Position numbers and translations under genes: made by a program. Below, piece after piece: positions 8,712 to 17,683 of a stretch of DNA of 64,000 bases. The DNA lies in assembly GCF_036248255.1 (NCBI RefSeq), contig NZ_CP109178.1:6784001-6848000 (forward strand), read 5' to 3'. Source of the DNA: Streptomyces sp. NBC_01717. Lineage in GTDB: Bacteria; Actinomycetota; Actinomycetes; Streptomycetales; Streptomycetaceae. The first letter of the stretch is position 1. Each line of letters opens with the position of its first letter. The notes beneath the pieces are model-generated. The model was not told the origin of the DNA, searched no databases, and was given only the letters and a program-made list of their open reading frames with translations.

Positions 8712-11700
8712 CTACTGCTCCGTCTTGCGGAGGCGGAACGTGAGGGACAGGCCCTCGTCCTCGAACGGGGCGCCGTACGCCTCGTCCGCCTCGCCCTCCG
8801 CGTAGTCCAGCGCCAGCACCTCGTCCGCGATCAGCGGCGCATGCTCGGTCAGGGCCTCCACCGTCGCCGGCGACGTGGACGTCCAGCGGACTGCGATGCG
8901 GTCCGCGACGTCCAGGCCGCTGTTCTTGCGGGCCTCCTGGATCAGCCGGATCGCGTCACGGGCCAGCCCCGCGCGCCGCAGTTCCGGGGTGATCTCCAGG
9001 TCCAGAGCGACCGTCGCGCCCGAGTCCGAGGCCACCGACCAGCCCTCGCGCGGCGTCTCGGTGATGATCACCTCGTCGGGGGAGAGGGTGACCTGCTCAC
9101 CGTCCACCTCGACCGATGCCGTGCCCTCGCGCAGGGCCAGCGAGAGCGCCGCCGCGTCGGCGTTCGCCACAGCCTTCGCGACCGCCTGGACGCCCTTGCC
9201 GAACCGCTTGCCCAGCGCCCGGAAGTTCGCCTTCGCCGTCGTGTCGACCAGTGAGCCGCCGACCTCCGAGAGGGAGGCCAGCGAGGAGACGTTCAGCTCC
9301 TCCGTGATCTGGGCGTGCAGGTCGGGGGAGAGCGCGTCGAAGCCCGACGCCGCGACCAGGGCCCGGGAGAGCGGCTGGCGGGTCTTGACGCCCGACTCCG
9401 CGCGCGTGGCCCGACCGAGCTCGACCAGGCGGCGTACCAGTGCCATCTGGGTGGAGAGGGCCGGGTCGATGGCCGTGAGGTCCGCCTTCGGCCAGCTTGA
9501 GAGGTGGACCGACTCGGGGGCGTCCACGGTGACCGGGACGACCAGGTCCTGCCAGACCCGCTCGGTGAGGAACGGGGTCAGCGGAGCCATCAGCCGGGTG
9601 ACCGTCTCGACGACGTCGTGCAGGGTGCGCAGCGCCGCCTTGTCGCCCTGCCAGAAGCGGCGGCGGGAACGGCGTACGTACCAGTTGGACAGGTCGTCCA
9701 CGAATGCGGAGAGGAGCTTGCCGGCGCGCTGGGTGTCGTAGCCCTCCAGTGCCTGCGTGACCTGGTCGACCAGTGCGTTCAGCTCGCTGAGCAGCCAGCG
9801 GTCCAGGACCGTGCGGTCCGCCGGGGCCGGGTCGGCCGCGGACGGTGCCCAGTTCGACGTACGGGCGTACAGGGCCTGGAAGGCAACCGTGTTCCAGTAC
9901 GTGAGGAGGGTCTTGCGCACGACCTCCTGGATCGTGCCGTGGCCCACGCGCCGCGCCGCCCAGGGGGAGCCGCCCGCCGCCATGAACCAGCGGACCGCGT
10001 CCGCGCCGTGCTGATCCATCAGCGGGATCGGCTGGAGGATGTTGCCCAGGTGCTTGGACATCTTCCGGCCGTCCTCGGCGAGGATGTGGCCCAGGCAGAC
10101 CACGTTCTCGTACGACGACTTGTCGAAGACCAGCGTGCCGACGGCCATCAATGTGTAGAACCAGCCGCGGGTCTGGTCGATGGCCTCGGAGATGAACTGC
10201 GCCGGGTAGCGGCTCTCGAAGAGCTCCTTGTTCTTGTACGGGTAGCCCCACTGGGCGAACGGCATCGAACCCGAGTCGTACCAGGCGTCGATGACCTCCG
10301 GGACGCGGTACGCCTCCAGCTGGCAGTTCTCGTGCGTGCAGGTGAACGTGATCGCGTCGATGAACGGACGGTGCGGGTCCAGGTCCGACTGGTCGGCGCC
10401 GGTGAGGTCGGTGAGCTCGGCGCGGGAGCCGACGCAGGTGAGGTGATTGTCCTCGCAGCGCCAGATGGGCAGCGGGGTGCCCCAGTAGCGGTTGCGGGAC
10501 AGCGCCCAGTCGACGTTGTTGTTCAGCCAGTCGCCGAAGCGGCCGCTCTTGACCGAGTCCGGGAACCAGTTGGTCTTCTCGTTCTCTTCGAGGAGCCGGT
10601 CCTTGATGGCGGTCGTGCGGATGTACCAGGACGGCTGCGCGTAGTAGAGCAGCGCGGTGTGGCAGCGCCAGCAGTGCGGGTAGCTGTGCTCGTACGGGAC
10701 GTGGCGGAAGAGTTTGCCGCGCGCGGCCAGGTCCTCGGTGAGCGCCTCGTCGGCCTTCTTGAAGAAGATGCCGCCGACCAGCGGCAGGTTCTCCTCGAAT
10801 GTGCCGTCGGGGCGGACCGGGTTCACGACCGGCAGACCGTAGGCGCGGCAGACCTTGAGGTCGTCCTCACCGAACGCGGGGGACTGGTGGACCAGACCCG
10901 TACCGTCCTCGGTCGTCACGTACTCGGCGTTGACGACGTAGTGCGCCGGGGCCGGGAAGTCGACCAGGGCGAAGGGGCGCTCGTACTCCCATCGCTCCAT
11001 CTCGCGGCCGGTGAAGGACTGGCCGGTGACCTCCCAGCCCTCGCCGAGTGCCTTCTCCAGGAGAGGCTGGGCGACGACGAGTTTCTCCTCGCCGTCAGTC
11101 GCGACGACGTAGGTGACGTCGGGGTGCGCGGCGACCGCGGTGTTGGAGACCAGCGTCCACGGGGTGGTCGTCCAGACCAACAGGGCGGCCTCGCCGGCCA
11201 ACGGGCCGGAGGTGAGCGGGAAGCGTACGAAGACCGAGGGGTCGACGACCGTCTCGTAACCCTGCGCCAGCTCGTGGTCCGAGAGACCGGTGCCGCAGCG
11301 CGGGCACCACGGGGCGACGCGGTGGTCCTGGACCAGCAGGTCCTTGTTGAAGATCTCCTTCAGGGACCACCAGACGGAGTCGACGTACGACGGGTCCATC
11401 GTGCGGTACGCGTCGTCCAGGTCGACCCAGTAGCCCATTCGGGTCGTCAGCTCGCTGAACGCGTCGGTGTGGCGGGTCACGGACTCGCGGCACCTGGCGT
11501 TGAACTCGGCGATGCCGTACGCCTCGATGTCCTTCTTGCCGTTGAAGCCCAGCTCCTTCTCGACCGCGAGCTCGACCGGCAGTCCGTGGCAGTCCCAGCC
11601 GGCCTTGCGGCCCACGTGGTAGCCCTGCATGGTGCGGAAGCGGGGGAAGACGTCCTTGAAGACGCGGGCCTCGATGTGGTGGGCGCCGGGCATGCCGTTG

Positions 11701-11861
11701 GCGGTCGGCGGGCCCTCGTAGAAGACCCACTCGGGGCGGCCCTCGGACTGTTCGAGGCTCTTGGCGAAGACCTTGCTCTCGCGCCAGAAGTCGAGCACGG
11801 CGTGCTCCAGCGCGGGAAGGTCGACCTGGGCGGGTACCTGGCGGTACTGCGGCGATGTCAT
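8712..11861 (-). CDS. ileS: Isoleucyl-tRNA synthetase, IleRS2 type with GxHH signature
   Basis: Class I aminoacyl-tRNA synthetase charging tRNA-Ile. 1049 residues from ATG at 11861, preceded by GGAGGAATCTCGCCC; the frame is open further upstream but that stretch is the T-box leader. Domains: Rossmann catalytic core split by the CP1 editing domain (about 190-400), KMSKH loop at about 600, anticodon-binding and C-terminal domains. It resembles the long, eukaryote-like IleRS2 class. The HIGH motif, normally H-x-G-H after the conserved Pro, reads PGAHHIEAR (Gly59-Ala60-His61-His62), i.e. positions one and three swapped. Expression is probably set by the T-box just upstream. Confidence 0.96.
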   Translation of the reverse strand: MTSPQYRQVPAQVDLPALEHAVLDFWRESKVFAKSLEQSEGRPEWVFYEGPPTANGMPGAHHIEARVFKDVFPRFRTMQGYHVGRKAGWDCHGLPVELAVEKELGFNGKKDIEAYGIAEFNARCRESVTRHTDAFSELTTRMGYWVDLDDAYRTMDPSYVDSVWWSLKEIFNKDLLVQDHRVAPWCPRCGTGLSDHELAQGYETVVDPSVFVRFPLTSGPLAGEAALLVWTTTPWTLVSNTAVAAHPDVTYVVATDGEEKLVVAQPLLEKALGEGWEVTGQSFTGREMERWEYERPFALVDFPAPAHYVVNAEYVTTEDGTGLVHQSPAFGEDDLKVCRAYGLPVVNPVRPDGTFEENLPLVGGIFFKKADEALTEDLAARGKLFRHVPYEHSYPHCWRCHTALLYYAQPSWYIRTTAIKDRLLEENEKTNWFPDSVKSGRFGDWLNNNVDWALSRNRYWGTPLPIWRCEDNHLTCVGSRAELTDLTGADQSDLDPHRPFIDAITFTCTHENCQLEAYRVPEVIDAWYDSGSMPFAQWGYPYKNKELFESRYPAQFISEAIDQTRGWFYTLMAVGTLVFDKSSYENVVCLGHILAEDGRKMSKHLGNILQPIPLMDQHGADAVRWFMAAGGSPWAARRVGHGTIQEVVRKTLLTYWNTVAFQALYARTSNWAPSAADPAPADRTVLDRWLLSELNALVDQVTQALEGYDTQRAGKLLSAFVDDLSNWYVRRSRRRFWQGDKAALRTLHDVVETVTRLMAPLTPFLTERVWQDLVVPVTVDAPESVHLSSWPKADLTAIDPALSTQMALVRRLVELGRATRAESGVKTRQPLSRALVAASGFDALSPDLHAQITEELNVSSLASLSEVGGSLVDTTAKANFRALGKRFGKGVQAVAKAVANADAAALSLALREGTASVEVDGEQVTLSPDEVIITETPREGWSVASDSGATVALDLEITPELRRAGLARDAIRLIQEARKNSGLDVADRIAVRWTSTSPATVEALTEHAPLIADEVLALDYAEGEADEAYGAPFEDEGLSLTFRLRKTEQ

Positions 11862-12115
11862 GGGCGAGATTCCTCCGGCGGACGTTTTCCACTTCCGTCG
11901 GAGGGACGAGAACCGTGCCGGCTCCCGCGGTACCACCCTCCTTGGCCCCGGGTGTGCGCCCGTGGCCCCCTCATTGGGGTCGCGATGCCGGTTCTACTTG
12001 CCTTGCGGCGTTCTTCCGACGGCTCCGGGTGATTTTCACGACGCGCTCGCCCCCGGGCTCCCACCGTCCCCGGGTCGCTCCTGGCTGCCTACGACGCTAC
12101 TCGTCCCATCCATGC
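11862..12115 (-). promoter_or_regulatory. ileS T-box leader (translational type)
   Basis: On the minus strand the T-box core AGGGTGGTACCGCG lies at 11939-11926. A candidate Ile specifier ATC is at 12033-12031, and the stem III-like AGTAGAACCGG lies further downstream. CCTCCGACGGA (11904-11894) can pair, with one mismatch, with TCCGCCGGAGG (11882-11872), which contains the ileS Shine-Dalgarno. The same CCCTCC can instead pair with GGAGGG just before the T-box core. Binding of uncharged tRNA-Ile should therefore free the ribosome site. Actinobacterial ileS T-boxes are known to act on translation; no terminator is seen here, consistent with that. Confidence 0.9.
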
Positions 12116-12129
12116 CTCTCGCTGGGGCC

Positions 12130-12135
12130 AGTGTA
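12130..12135 (-). promoter_or_regulatory. Possible -10 of the ileS promoter
   Basis: TACACT on the minus strand (12135-12130), about 15-20 bases before the likely 5' end of the T-box stem I. No convincing -35 hexamer. The stretch between it and about 12320 shows no other feature. Confidence 0.35.
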
Positions 12136-12321
12136 CGGGCCCGTACGGGCGACGGCCGACCGGTTTATCCAGGGGTCGCGACCGTGACCCGAATGGCGCG
12201 ACGGGTCGTACGGAGTCCTGGCGGGGGCCGGGAGCCGGATTACCGGGCGGGGAGCTGGGCACAACGGTTTCAGGCGCGCGGTGATCCGGCACGAGGAGGG
12301 GCGATCCGGCGGCGTGCCCCG

Positions 12322-12350
12322 TTGCCGCGGGGCTGGGGTCGATTTATCGT
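12322..12350 (+). promoter_or_regulatory. Candidate promoter of the DksA/TraR-like gene
   Basis: TTGCCG (12322-12327), 17-base spacer, TATCGT (12345-12350). It would give a leader of roughly 40 bases before the ATG at 12400. Confidence 0.45.
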
Positions 12351-12399
12351 CCCAGCACGATTCGCGTGCAAGATCACAATATGTGAAGGGGCCGCGGCC

Positions 12400-13179
12400 A
12401 TGGTGGCGAAGAAGACCGCCGAACAGAAGTCGGCGTCAGCGAGATCCACGGGCGCGGCGGCCGAGGCGACGACCGAGGAGGCCGGCTCGCAGACCGCTGC
12501 GGATGCGGCTCCGAGGAAGGCCGTGGCGAAGAGCACGGCGACCAAGAAGGCGGCAGCGAAGAAGGCCGTGGCGAAGAAGGCTCCGGCCAAGAAGGCCACT
12601 GCGAAGAAGAGCGCGGTCAAGAAGGCTTCGAAGAAGGCCGCTGCGGCGGACACGGGGGCGGCCGAGGCCGCCGAGGAGACGGGAGCCCACACGGTGGTAG
12701 CCAAGAAGAGCGCAGCCCGGACCCGCACGGCCGGCAAGGGCGCAGCGCCCGTACCGCCTGCCCGGGCCGCCGCGACAGAACCCGGGGAGCTGGCCGTACG
12801 GCCGGGCGAGGACCCCTGGACGCCGGAGGAGGTCTCCGAGGCGCGGGCCGAACTGACCAGCGAGATCATGCGGCTGCGCAGTGAGCTGGAGGCCTCCGGG
12901 GTCGCGCTCGCCGGGTTGATGAGGGACTCCGGCAACGGGGCCGGTGACGACGAGGCGGACACCGGCACGAAGAACATCACCCGTGAGCACGAAATGGCGC
13001 TCGCCGCCAATGCCACGGAGATGCTGGAGCAGACCGAGCGGGCGCTGGCCCGGCTCGACGCGGGGACGTACGGACTGTGCGAGATCTGCGGCAAGCCGAT
13101 CGGCAAGGCGCGGATGCAGGCGTTCCCCCGGGCCACTCTCTGTGTCGAGGACAAACAGAAGCAGGAGCGCCGCAGCTGA
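12400..13179 (+). CDS. DksA/TraR zinc-finger-type protein with Lys/Ala-rich N-terminal tail
   Basis: 259 residues from ATG at 12400, with GAAGGGG a suitable distance before it. Residues about 1-85 form a Lys/Ala-rich tail with repeated AKKA/VKKA units, like histone H1 or streptomycete HupS tails. Residues about 135-250 form a DksA/TraR-like domain: a helical coiled-coil region (PWTPEEVSEARAELTSEI on) and a C4-type finger. The finger has Cys227, Cys230 and Cys248, but the fourth position is Asp251 (LCVEDKQ). DksA proteins act in the RNA polymerase secondary channel with ppGpp; the tail suggests DNA or RNA binding as well. Function in this organism is inferred. Confidence 0.85.
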   Translation: MVAKKTAEQKSASARSTGAAAEATTEEAGSQTAADAAPRKAVAKSTATKKAAAKKAVAKKAPAKKATAKKSAVKKASKKAAAADTGAAEAAEETGAHTVVAKKSAARTRTAGKGAAPVPPARAAATEPGELAVRPGEDPWTPEEVSEARAELTSEIMRLRSELEASGVALAGLMRDSGNGAGDDEADTGTKNITREHEMALAANATEMLEQTERALARLDAGTYGLCEICGKPIGKARMQAFPRATLCVEDKQKQERRS

Positions 13180-13238
13180 TCCGCGGGTGGCGTGTCGTAC
13201 TCTCGTCTTCGGTCAGGAACCTAGGTTGAGGGACTCAC

Positions 13239-13823
13239 GTGGCAGAGGCGGAGCGCATCATCGGTACGCCGGACATCCCTGGAGCTGAGGGGACCGAGGG
13301 CGCCGGGGACAAGGTCCAGGGCGAGGTCCCGGGCAAGGGCAAGCGGAAGATCATGGTGCTCTTCGCCGTGGCCGTTTTCGCCTATTTGCTCGACCTGATC
13401 AGCAAGATGATCGTGGTCGCGAAGCTGGAGCACCACGAGCCCGTCGAGGTGCTCGGCGACTGGCTGCGGTTCGACGCGATCCGGAACGCCGGCGCCGCGT
13501 TCGGCATCGGCGAGGCATTCACGGTGATCTTCACCGTCATCGCGGCGACTGTGATCGTGGTCATCGCCAGGCTTGCCCGCAAGCTCTACAGCCTGCCGTG
13601 GGCCGTCGCCCTCGGTCTGCTGCTCGGCGGAGCGCTCGGCAACCTCACCGACCGGATCTTCCGCTCGCCCGGCGTCTTCAAGGGCGCGGTGGTGGACTTC
13701 ATCGCCCCCGCGCATTTCGCCGTCTTCAACCTCGCGGACTCCGCCATCGTCTGCGGCGGCATCCTGATCGTGATCCTTTCCTTCAAGGGCCTGGACCCCG
13801 ACGGCACCGTGCACAAGGACTAG
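13239..13823 (+). CDS. lspA: LspA, lipoprotein signal peptidase (SPase II)
   Basis: Membrane aspartyl protease that cleaves signal peptides of prolipoproteins after Lgt modification. 194 residues, GTG at 13239. A roughly 35-residue polar N-terminal extension precedes four membrane helices. Catalytic aspartates are in GNLTDRIF (about 140) and FNLADSAI (about 167). Other conserved motifs are the RNAGAAFGI loop and VVDFI. Its partner lgt is in this window at 52762. rluA-type and GNAT genes follow at short distance. Confidence 0.96.
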   Translation: MAEAERIIGTPDIPGAEGTEGAGDKVQGEVPGKGKRKIMVLFAVAVFAYLLDLISKMIVVAKLEHHEPVEVLGDWLRFDAIRNAGAAFGIGEAFTVIFTVIAATVIVVIARLARKLYSLPWAVALGLLLGGALGNLTDRIFRSPGVFKGAVVDFIAPAHFAVFNLADSAIVCGGILIVILSFKGLDPDGTVHKD

Positions 13824-13846
13824 CGGGGGCAAGGCATACTCGACAG

Positions 13847-14788
13847 GTGAGTACGTATCCCGAGGTCCGCACCCTGCCCGTACCCGACGGTCTGGAAGGT
13901 GAGCGTGTCGACGCCGCCATTTCCCGGATGTTCGGCTTCTCCCGCACCAAGGCCGCCGAGCTGGCCGCTGCCGGGAAGGTGCAGGTGGACGGGGCCGTGG
14001 TCGGGAAGTCCGAGCGCGTGCAGGGCGGCGCCTGGCTGGAAGTGGAGATGCCGCAGGCGCCCGCTCCGGTGCAGATCGTCGCCGAGCCCGTCGAGGGCAT
14101 GGAGATCGTGCACGACGACGACGACATAGTCGTGATCATGAAGCCCGTCGGGGTGGCCGCCCACCCGAGCCCGGGCTGGACCGGCACCACCGTGATCGGC
14201 GGTCTCGCCGCGGCCGGGTACCGGATCTCGACGTCCGGCGCCGCCGAGCGCCAGGGCATCGTGCACCGTCTCGACGTCGGCACCTCCGGCCTGATGGTCG
14301 TCGCCAAGTCCGAGCGGGCCTACACGGTGCTGAAGGGCCAGTTCCGCGACCGGGTCGTCGAGAAGAAGTACCACGCGCTGGTCCAGGGCCACCCGGACCC
14401 GATGAGCGGCACCATCGACGCCCCCATCGGGCGTCACCCCAACCTCGACTACAAGTGGGCGGTCACGGCCGAGGGCAAGCCCTCCGTGACGCACTACGAC
14501 CTCATCGAGGCGTACCGGGCGGCCAGCCTCCTCGACATCAAGCTGGAGACCGGCCGCACCCACCAGATCCGCGTGCACATGTCCGCCCACCGTCACCCCT
14601 GCGTGGGCGACCTGACCTACGGTGCCGACCCGACGATGGCCAAGCGTCTCGGGCTGACCAGGCAGTGGCTGCACGCGGTCCGGCTCGGCTTCGAGCACCC
14701 GGCGGACGGCAGCTGGGTGGAGTTCGCCAGCAGCTACCCGGACGACCTGCAGAACGCGTTGGACAAGATCGCGGCGGAGAGCGAATGA
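13847..14788 (+). CDS. RluA-family 23S rRNA pseudouridine synthase (RluD-like)
   Basis: Isomerises uridine to pseudouridine in rRNA. 313 residues. N-terminal S4 RNA-binding domain (about 15-75, with [20 protein letters not shown]). The catalytic domain holds the family motif [10 protein letters not shown] with the nucleophilic Asp at about 142, and a C-terminal [22 protein letters not shown] at 13847 has no Shine-Dalgarno, but CATACT lies 6 bases before it, as for a leaderless mRNA. RluD is the most likely member; RluC cannot be excluded. The stop overlaps the next gene. Confidence 0.9.
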   Translation: MSTYPEVRTLPVPDGLEGERVDAAISRMFGFSRTKAAELAAAGKVQVDGAVVGKSERVQGGAWLEVEMPQAPAPVQIVAEPVEGMEIVHDDDDIVVIMKPVGVAAHPSPGWTGTTVIGGLAAAGYRISTSGAAERQGIVHRLDVGTSGLMVVAKSERAYTVLKGQFRDRVVEKKYHALVQGHPDPMSGTIDAPIGRHPNLDYKWAVTAEGKPSVTHYDLIEAYRAASLLDIKLETGRTHQIRVHMSAHRHPCVGDLTYGADPTMAKRLGLTRQWLHAVRLGFEHPADGSWVEFASSYPDDLQNALDKIAAESE

Positions 14789-15264
14789 CCACCGGCACCC
14801 CGGCCCCGTACACCACCCGCATAGCCGTCGACGAGAGCGACCTCGCGGCCTGCTTCCAGGTCCGCAAGGAAGTCTTCGTCGGCGAGCAGAGCGTGCCCGA
14901 GGAGATCGAGTACGACGCCTACGACGCGGACGCGGTGCATGTCGTCGCCGTCGCGGCGGACGGTTCGGTGCTCGGTACAGGACGGCTGCTGCACGGCGCG
15001 GGGGTGGCCGCCAAGACAGGTGGCGACCTCACCGTCGGCTCGCTCGGCCGGCTCGCGGTGGCCAAGCGGGCGCGCGGCCTCGGGGTCGGCGTGGCGCTGG
15101 TCGGGGCCATCGAGGACGCGGCCCGCGGGCTCGGTCTCGTCGCCGTGGACCTGCACGCCCAGACCCACGCGCTCGGCTTCTACGAGCGGCTCGGGTATGC
15201 GGCGTACGGCCCCGAGTTCGCGGATGCGGGGATCGCCCACCGGGCGATGCGCCGCACTCTCTGA
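14785..15264 (+). CDS. GNAT-family N-acetyltransferase (ElaA/YjcF-like)
   Basis: 159 residues, ATG overlapping the pseudouridine synthase stop by ATGA. GNAT fold: the N-terminal part resembles ElaA-type members ([20 protein letters not shown]). Acetyl-CoA-binding motif A is [20 protein letters not shown] (R/Q-x-x-G-x-G/A), and the C-terminal motif is [14 protein letters not shown]. Substrate unknown; it could be a small amine or a protein N-terminus. Translational coupling to the upstream gene is clear from the overlap. Confidence 0.85.
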   Translation: MTTGTPAPYTTRIAVDESDLAACFQVRKEVFVGEQSVPEEIEYDAYDADAVHVVAVAADGSVLGTGRLLHGAGVAAKTGGDLTVGSLGRLAVAKRARGLGVGVALVGAIEDAARGLGLVAVDLHAQTHALGFYERLGYAAYGPEFADAGIAHRAMRRTL

Positions 15265-15379
15265 CAGCAGGCACCGCCCCGGTCGTACGGACCGGAGCGG
15301 CACCCCGGCACACGTCCGCGTCAGCCCGGCAGACCCCAGCGCGCTCCGCGTCCACCAGGAACGCTCCGGAAGGCACATC

Positions 15380-16966
15380 GTGGACCAGATGGCACTGCTC
15401 CTGCTGCTGTTGCTCGGAGCCGTGGTCACGGTGCCGCTGGGGGAGCGTCTGGGGCTGCCGGCGCCGGTGCTGATGACGCTCGCCGGAGTGGCCATGGCGT
15501 TCATCGGTTTCGTGCCGAAAGTGGACATCCCGCCGGAGATCATTCTTCCCGCCTTGCTGCCGCCGCTGCTCTACGCCTCCGCGCAGCGCACCTCCTGGCG
15601 GCAGTTCGCCGCCAACAGGCGCCCGATCTTTCTGCTGGCCGTGGCCCTGGTCTTCGTGACGACGGCCACCGTCGCCGCCGTGGCCAACGCGATCGTCCCC
15701 GGGCTGCCCATCGCCGCGGCCGTGGCGCTCGGCGCGCTCGTCGCCCCGCCCGACCCGGTCGCCGCGACCGCCGTCGCGGGATCGCTCGGGCTGCCGCGCA
15801 GGCTCGTCTCCGTCCTGGAGGGCGAGGGGCTGTTCAACGACGTGACCGCGATCGTGCTCTATCACGTGGCGATCGCCGCAGCGGTGAGCGGCACCTTCTC
15901 GCTGCCGCACGCCTTCGGGCTGCTGGTCCTGTCCGCGGTGGTCGCCGTGGCGGTCGGTCTCGCGCTCGGCTGGCTGACCATCAAACTCATGGGCCTGCTC
16001 GGCGATGCGACTCTCCAGGTGGGGCTGACGCTGCTGGTGCCGTTCGTGAGTTACGTCCTCGCGGAGGAGCTGCAGGGGTCGGGCGTGCTCGCCGTGCTGA
16101 CCACCGCGCTCTTCCTCGCCGAACACACCGCCGACGCGGACGACGTGCTGGGCCGGCTCACCGGCCGCACCTTCTGGGAGATCGTCGACACCCTTGTCAC
16201 CGGGGTGGCTTTCGGCCTGATCGGCCTCGAACTGCGCAACGTCTTCGGTATGTCGGCCGGCCGCGCCTGGCAGATGACCGGCTGGGGACTGGTGATCGTC
16301 GCGGTCGTCGTCGGCGTACGGCTGCTCTGGCTGCTGCCCGCCACCTGGCTCGCCAAGCGGCTGCACACCCGCCGCGACTACAGCGAGGAGCTCCCCGCCA
16401 GCTGGCGCGAGACCGTCGTCATGTGGTGGGCCGGGATGCGCGGCGTGGCCACGGTCGCGCTGGCCCTCGCGATCCCGCTGAAGACGGACGACGGGAAGCC
16501 CTTCCCCGGCCGCGACGAGATCGTCTTCATCGCCTTCGCCGTGATCATGGCGACCCTGGTCTTCCAGGGGCTCACCCTGCCGTGGCTGGTGCGCAGGCTA
16601 CGCGTCCGCGCGGACACGGAGGCGCAGGCGGCACTGGAACGGGACCTGGCGATCCGCGCCGCGAAGGCCGCGCGGCAGCGGCTCAGGGAGATCCAGGAGG
16701 TCGAGGAGTTCCCGCAGGAGGTCGTGGAGCGGCTGTTGCGACTGGCTTACGACGTGGGGGCGCGGATCAGCCCCGAGATGGTCGACGAGGACCGGCGTGA
16801 GGCGTATGCGCAGCGTGCCGAGCGGCTCCGGGCGGTCAGCCGGATCCAGAGCGAGATGATGTCCGCGGCCCGCCATGCGGTGCTGTCGGCGCGCAGCGAG
16901 ACGGGGACGGATCCGGAGGTGGTCGACCGGGTGCTGCGTCAGCTGGACGTTCGGAGCCTGCGCTGA
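15380..16966 (+). CDS. Na+/H+ antiporter, CPA1 family (NhaP/NHE-like)
   Basis: 528 residues with about 12 hydrophobic segments. Exchanges Na+ (or K+) for H+ across the membrane. Family features: the APPDPVAATAV loop and GEGLFNDVTAIVLY with the Asn-Asp ion-binding pair of CPA1 antiporters, and RGVATVALALAIP in a late helix. A C-terminal cytoplasmic region of about 130 residues (from the last helix) is charged and partly coiled-coil. GTG at 15380 or ATG at 15389 are the possible starts. It stands alone 115 bases after the GNAT gene. Confidence 0.9.
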   Translation: MDQMALLLLLLLGAVVTVPLGERLGLPAPVLMTLAGVAMAFIGFVPKVDIPPEIILPALLPPLLYASAQRTSWRQFAANRRPIFLLAVALVFVTTATVAAVANAIVPGLPIAAAVALGALVAPPDPVAATAVAGSLGLPRRLVSVLEGEGLFNDVTAIVLYHVAIAAAVSGTFSLPHAFGLLVLSAVVAVAVGLALGWLTIKLMGLLGDATLQVGLTLLVPFVSYVLAEELQGSGVLAVLTTALFLAEHTADADDVLGRLTGRTFWEIVDTLVTGVAFGLIGLELRNVFGMSAGRAWQMTGWGLVIVAVVVGVRLLWLLPATWLAKRLHTRRDYSEELPASWRETVVMWWAGMRGVATVALALAIPLKTDDGKPFPGRDEIVFIAFAVIMATLVFQGLTLPWLVRRLRVRADTEAQAALERDLAIRAAKAARQRLREIQEVEEFPQEVVERLLRLAYDVGARISPEMVDEDRREAYAQRAERLRAVSRIQSEMMSAARHAVLSARSETGTDPEVVDRVLRQLDVRSLR

Positions 16967-17053
16967 CGACAGGGCCTGCCGTAGTGCCGGGGGCCGGCGG
17001 CCGTGGTGTTGTCGGTCACCGTGCTGTCGGCCGCAACTGGCACCATTGCTCCC

Positions 17054-17623
17054 ATGAACATCATGCTTTTCCACTCGACGTACGGCCTGCGCCCCGCGGT
17101 GCACGCGGCCGCCGCCCGGCTTCGTGCAGCCGGGCACGAGGTGTACGTGCCCGACCTCTTCGACGGGCGCACGTTCGAGACCGTCGAGGAGGGCATGGCC
17201 TTCAAGGACGAGGTGGGCAAGGACGAACTCCTCCGGCGCGCCGTGCTGGCCGCCGCGCCCTACTCCGAGCGCGGCCTGGTCTACGCGGGCTTCTCCTTCG
17301 GCGCGTCAACCGCCCAGACCTTGGCGCTCGGTGACGAGAAGGCGCGCGGACTGCTGCTGCTCCACGGCACGTCGGACATCGCCGAGAACGCGTCGGTCGA
17401 CGAGCTGCCCGTACAGCTGCATGTCGCCGACCCGGACCCGTTCGAGACACACGACTGGCTGAACTCCTGGTATCTGCAGATGCAGCGGACCGGCGCCGAT
17501 GTCGAGGTCTACCGCTACCCCGGGGCCGGCCACCTCTTCACGGACCCGGATCTGCCGGACTACGACGCGGCGGCGGCCGAGCTGACCTGGAAGGTCGCGC
17601 TCGGCTTCCTCGCCACCCTGTAG
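17054..17623 (+). CDS. Dienelactone hydrolase-family alpha/beta hydrolase
   Basis: 189-residue alpha/beta hydrolase of the DLH group. The nucleophile elbow is AGFSFGAST (Ser81), so a serine replaces the cysteine of classical dienelactone hydrolases. The acid is probably in HVADPDPF and the histidine in YPGAGHLF. The N-terminal MNIMLFHSTYGLRPAV carries the oxyanion-region HSTYG. ATG at 17054 fits; an upstream GTG at 17003 in the same frame is less likely, since CACCAT lies 7 bases before the ATG as a potential leaderless -10. Substrate unknown. Confidence 0.82.
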   Translation: MNIMLFHSTYGLRPAVHAAAARLRAAGHEVYVPDLFDGRTFETVEEGMAFKDEVGKDELLRRAVLAAAPYSERGLVYAGFSFGASTAQTLALGDEKARGLLLLHGTSDIAENASVDELPVQLHVADPDPFETHDWLNSWYLQMQRTGADVEVYRYPGAGHLFTDPDLPDYDAAAAELTWKVALGFLATL

Positions 17624-17629
17624 ACGGAC

Positions 17630-17667
17630 CCGGGGCCCCGCCACCGTGACGGTGTACGGGGCCCCGG
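17630..17667. terminator. Bidirectional terminator between convergent genes
   Basis: CCGGGGCCCCG (17630-17640) pairs with CGGGGCCCCGG (17657-17667). Inside, CACCG and CGGTG form a second stem. It lies between the converging hydrolase and metalloprotease genes; no U-run, as is common in streptomycetes. Confidence 0.8.
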
Positions 17668-17683
17668 CGGCGTCGACCGTGGA

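Noticed and set aside
9504..12032. An 842-codon open frame on the plus strand across ileS, and many other long frames antisense to real genes
   Set aside because: High GC leaves long stop-free shadows in non-coding frames. These have Arg/Pro/Ala-rich or otherwise featureless products, no family motifs, and lie opposite clearly conserved proteins.
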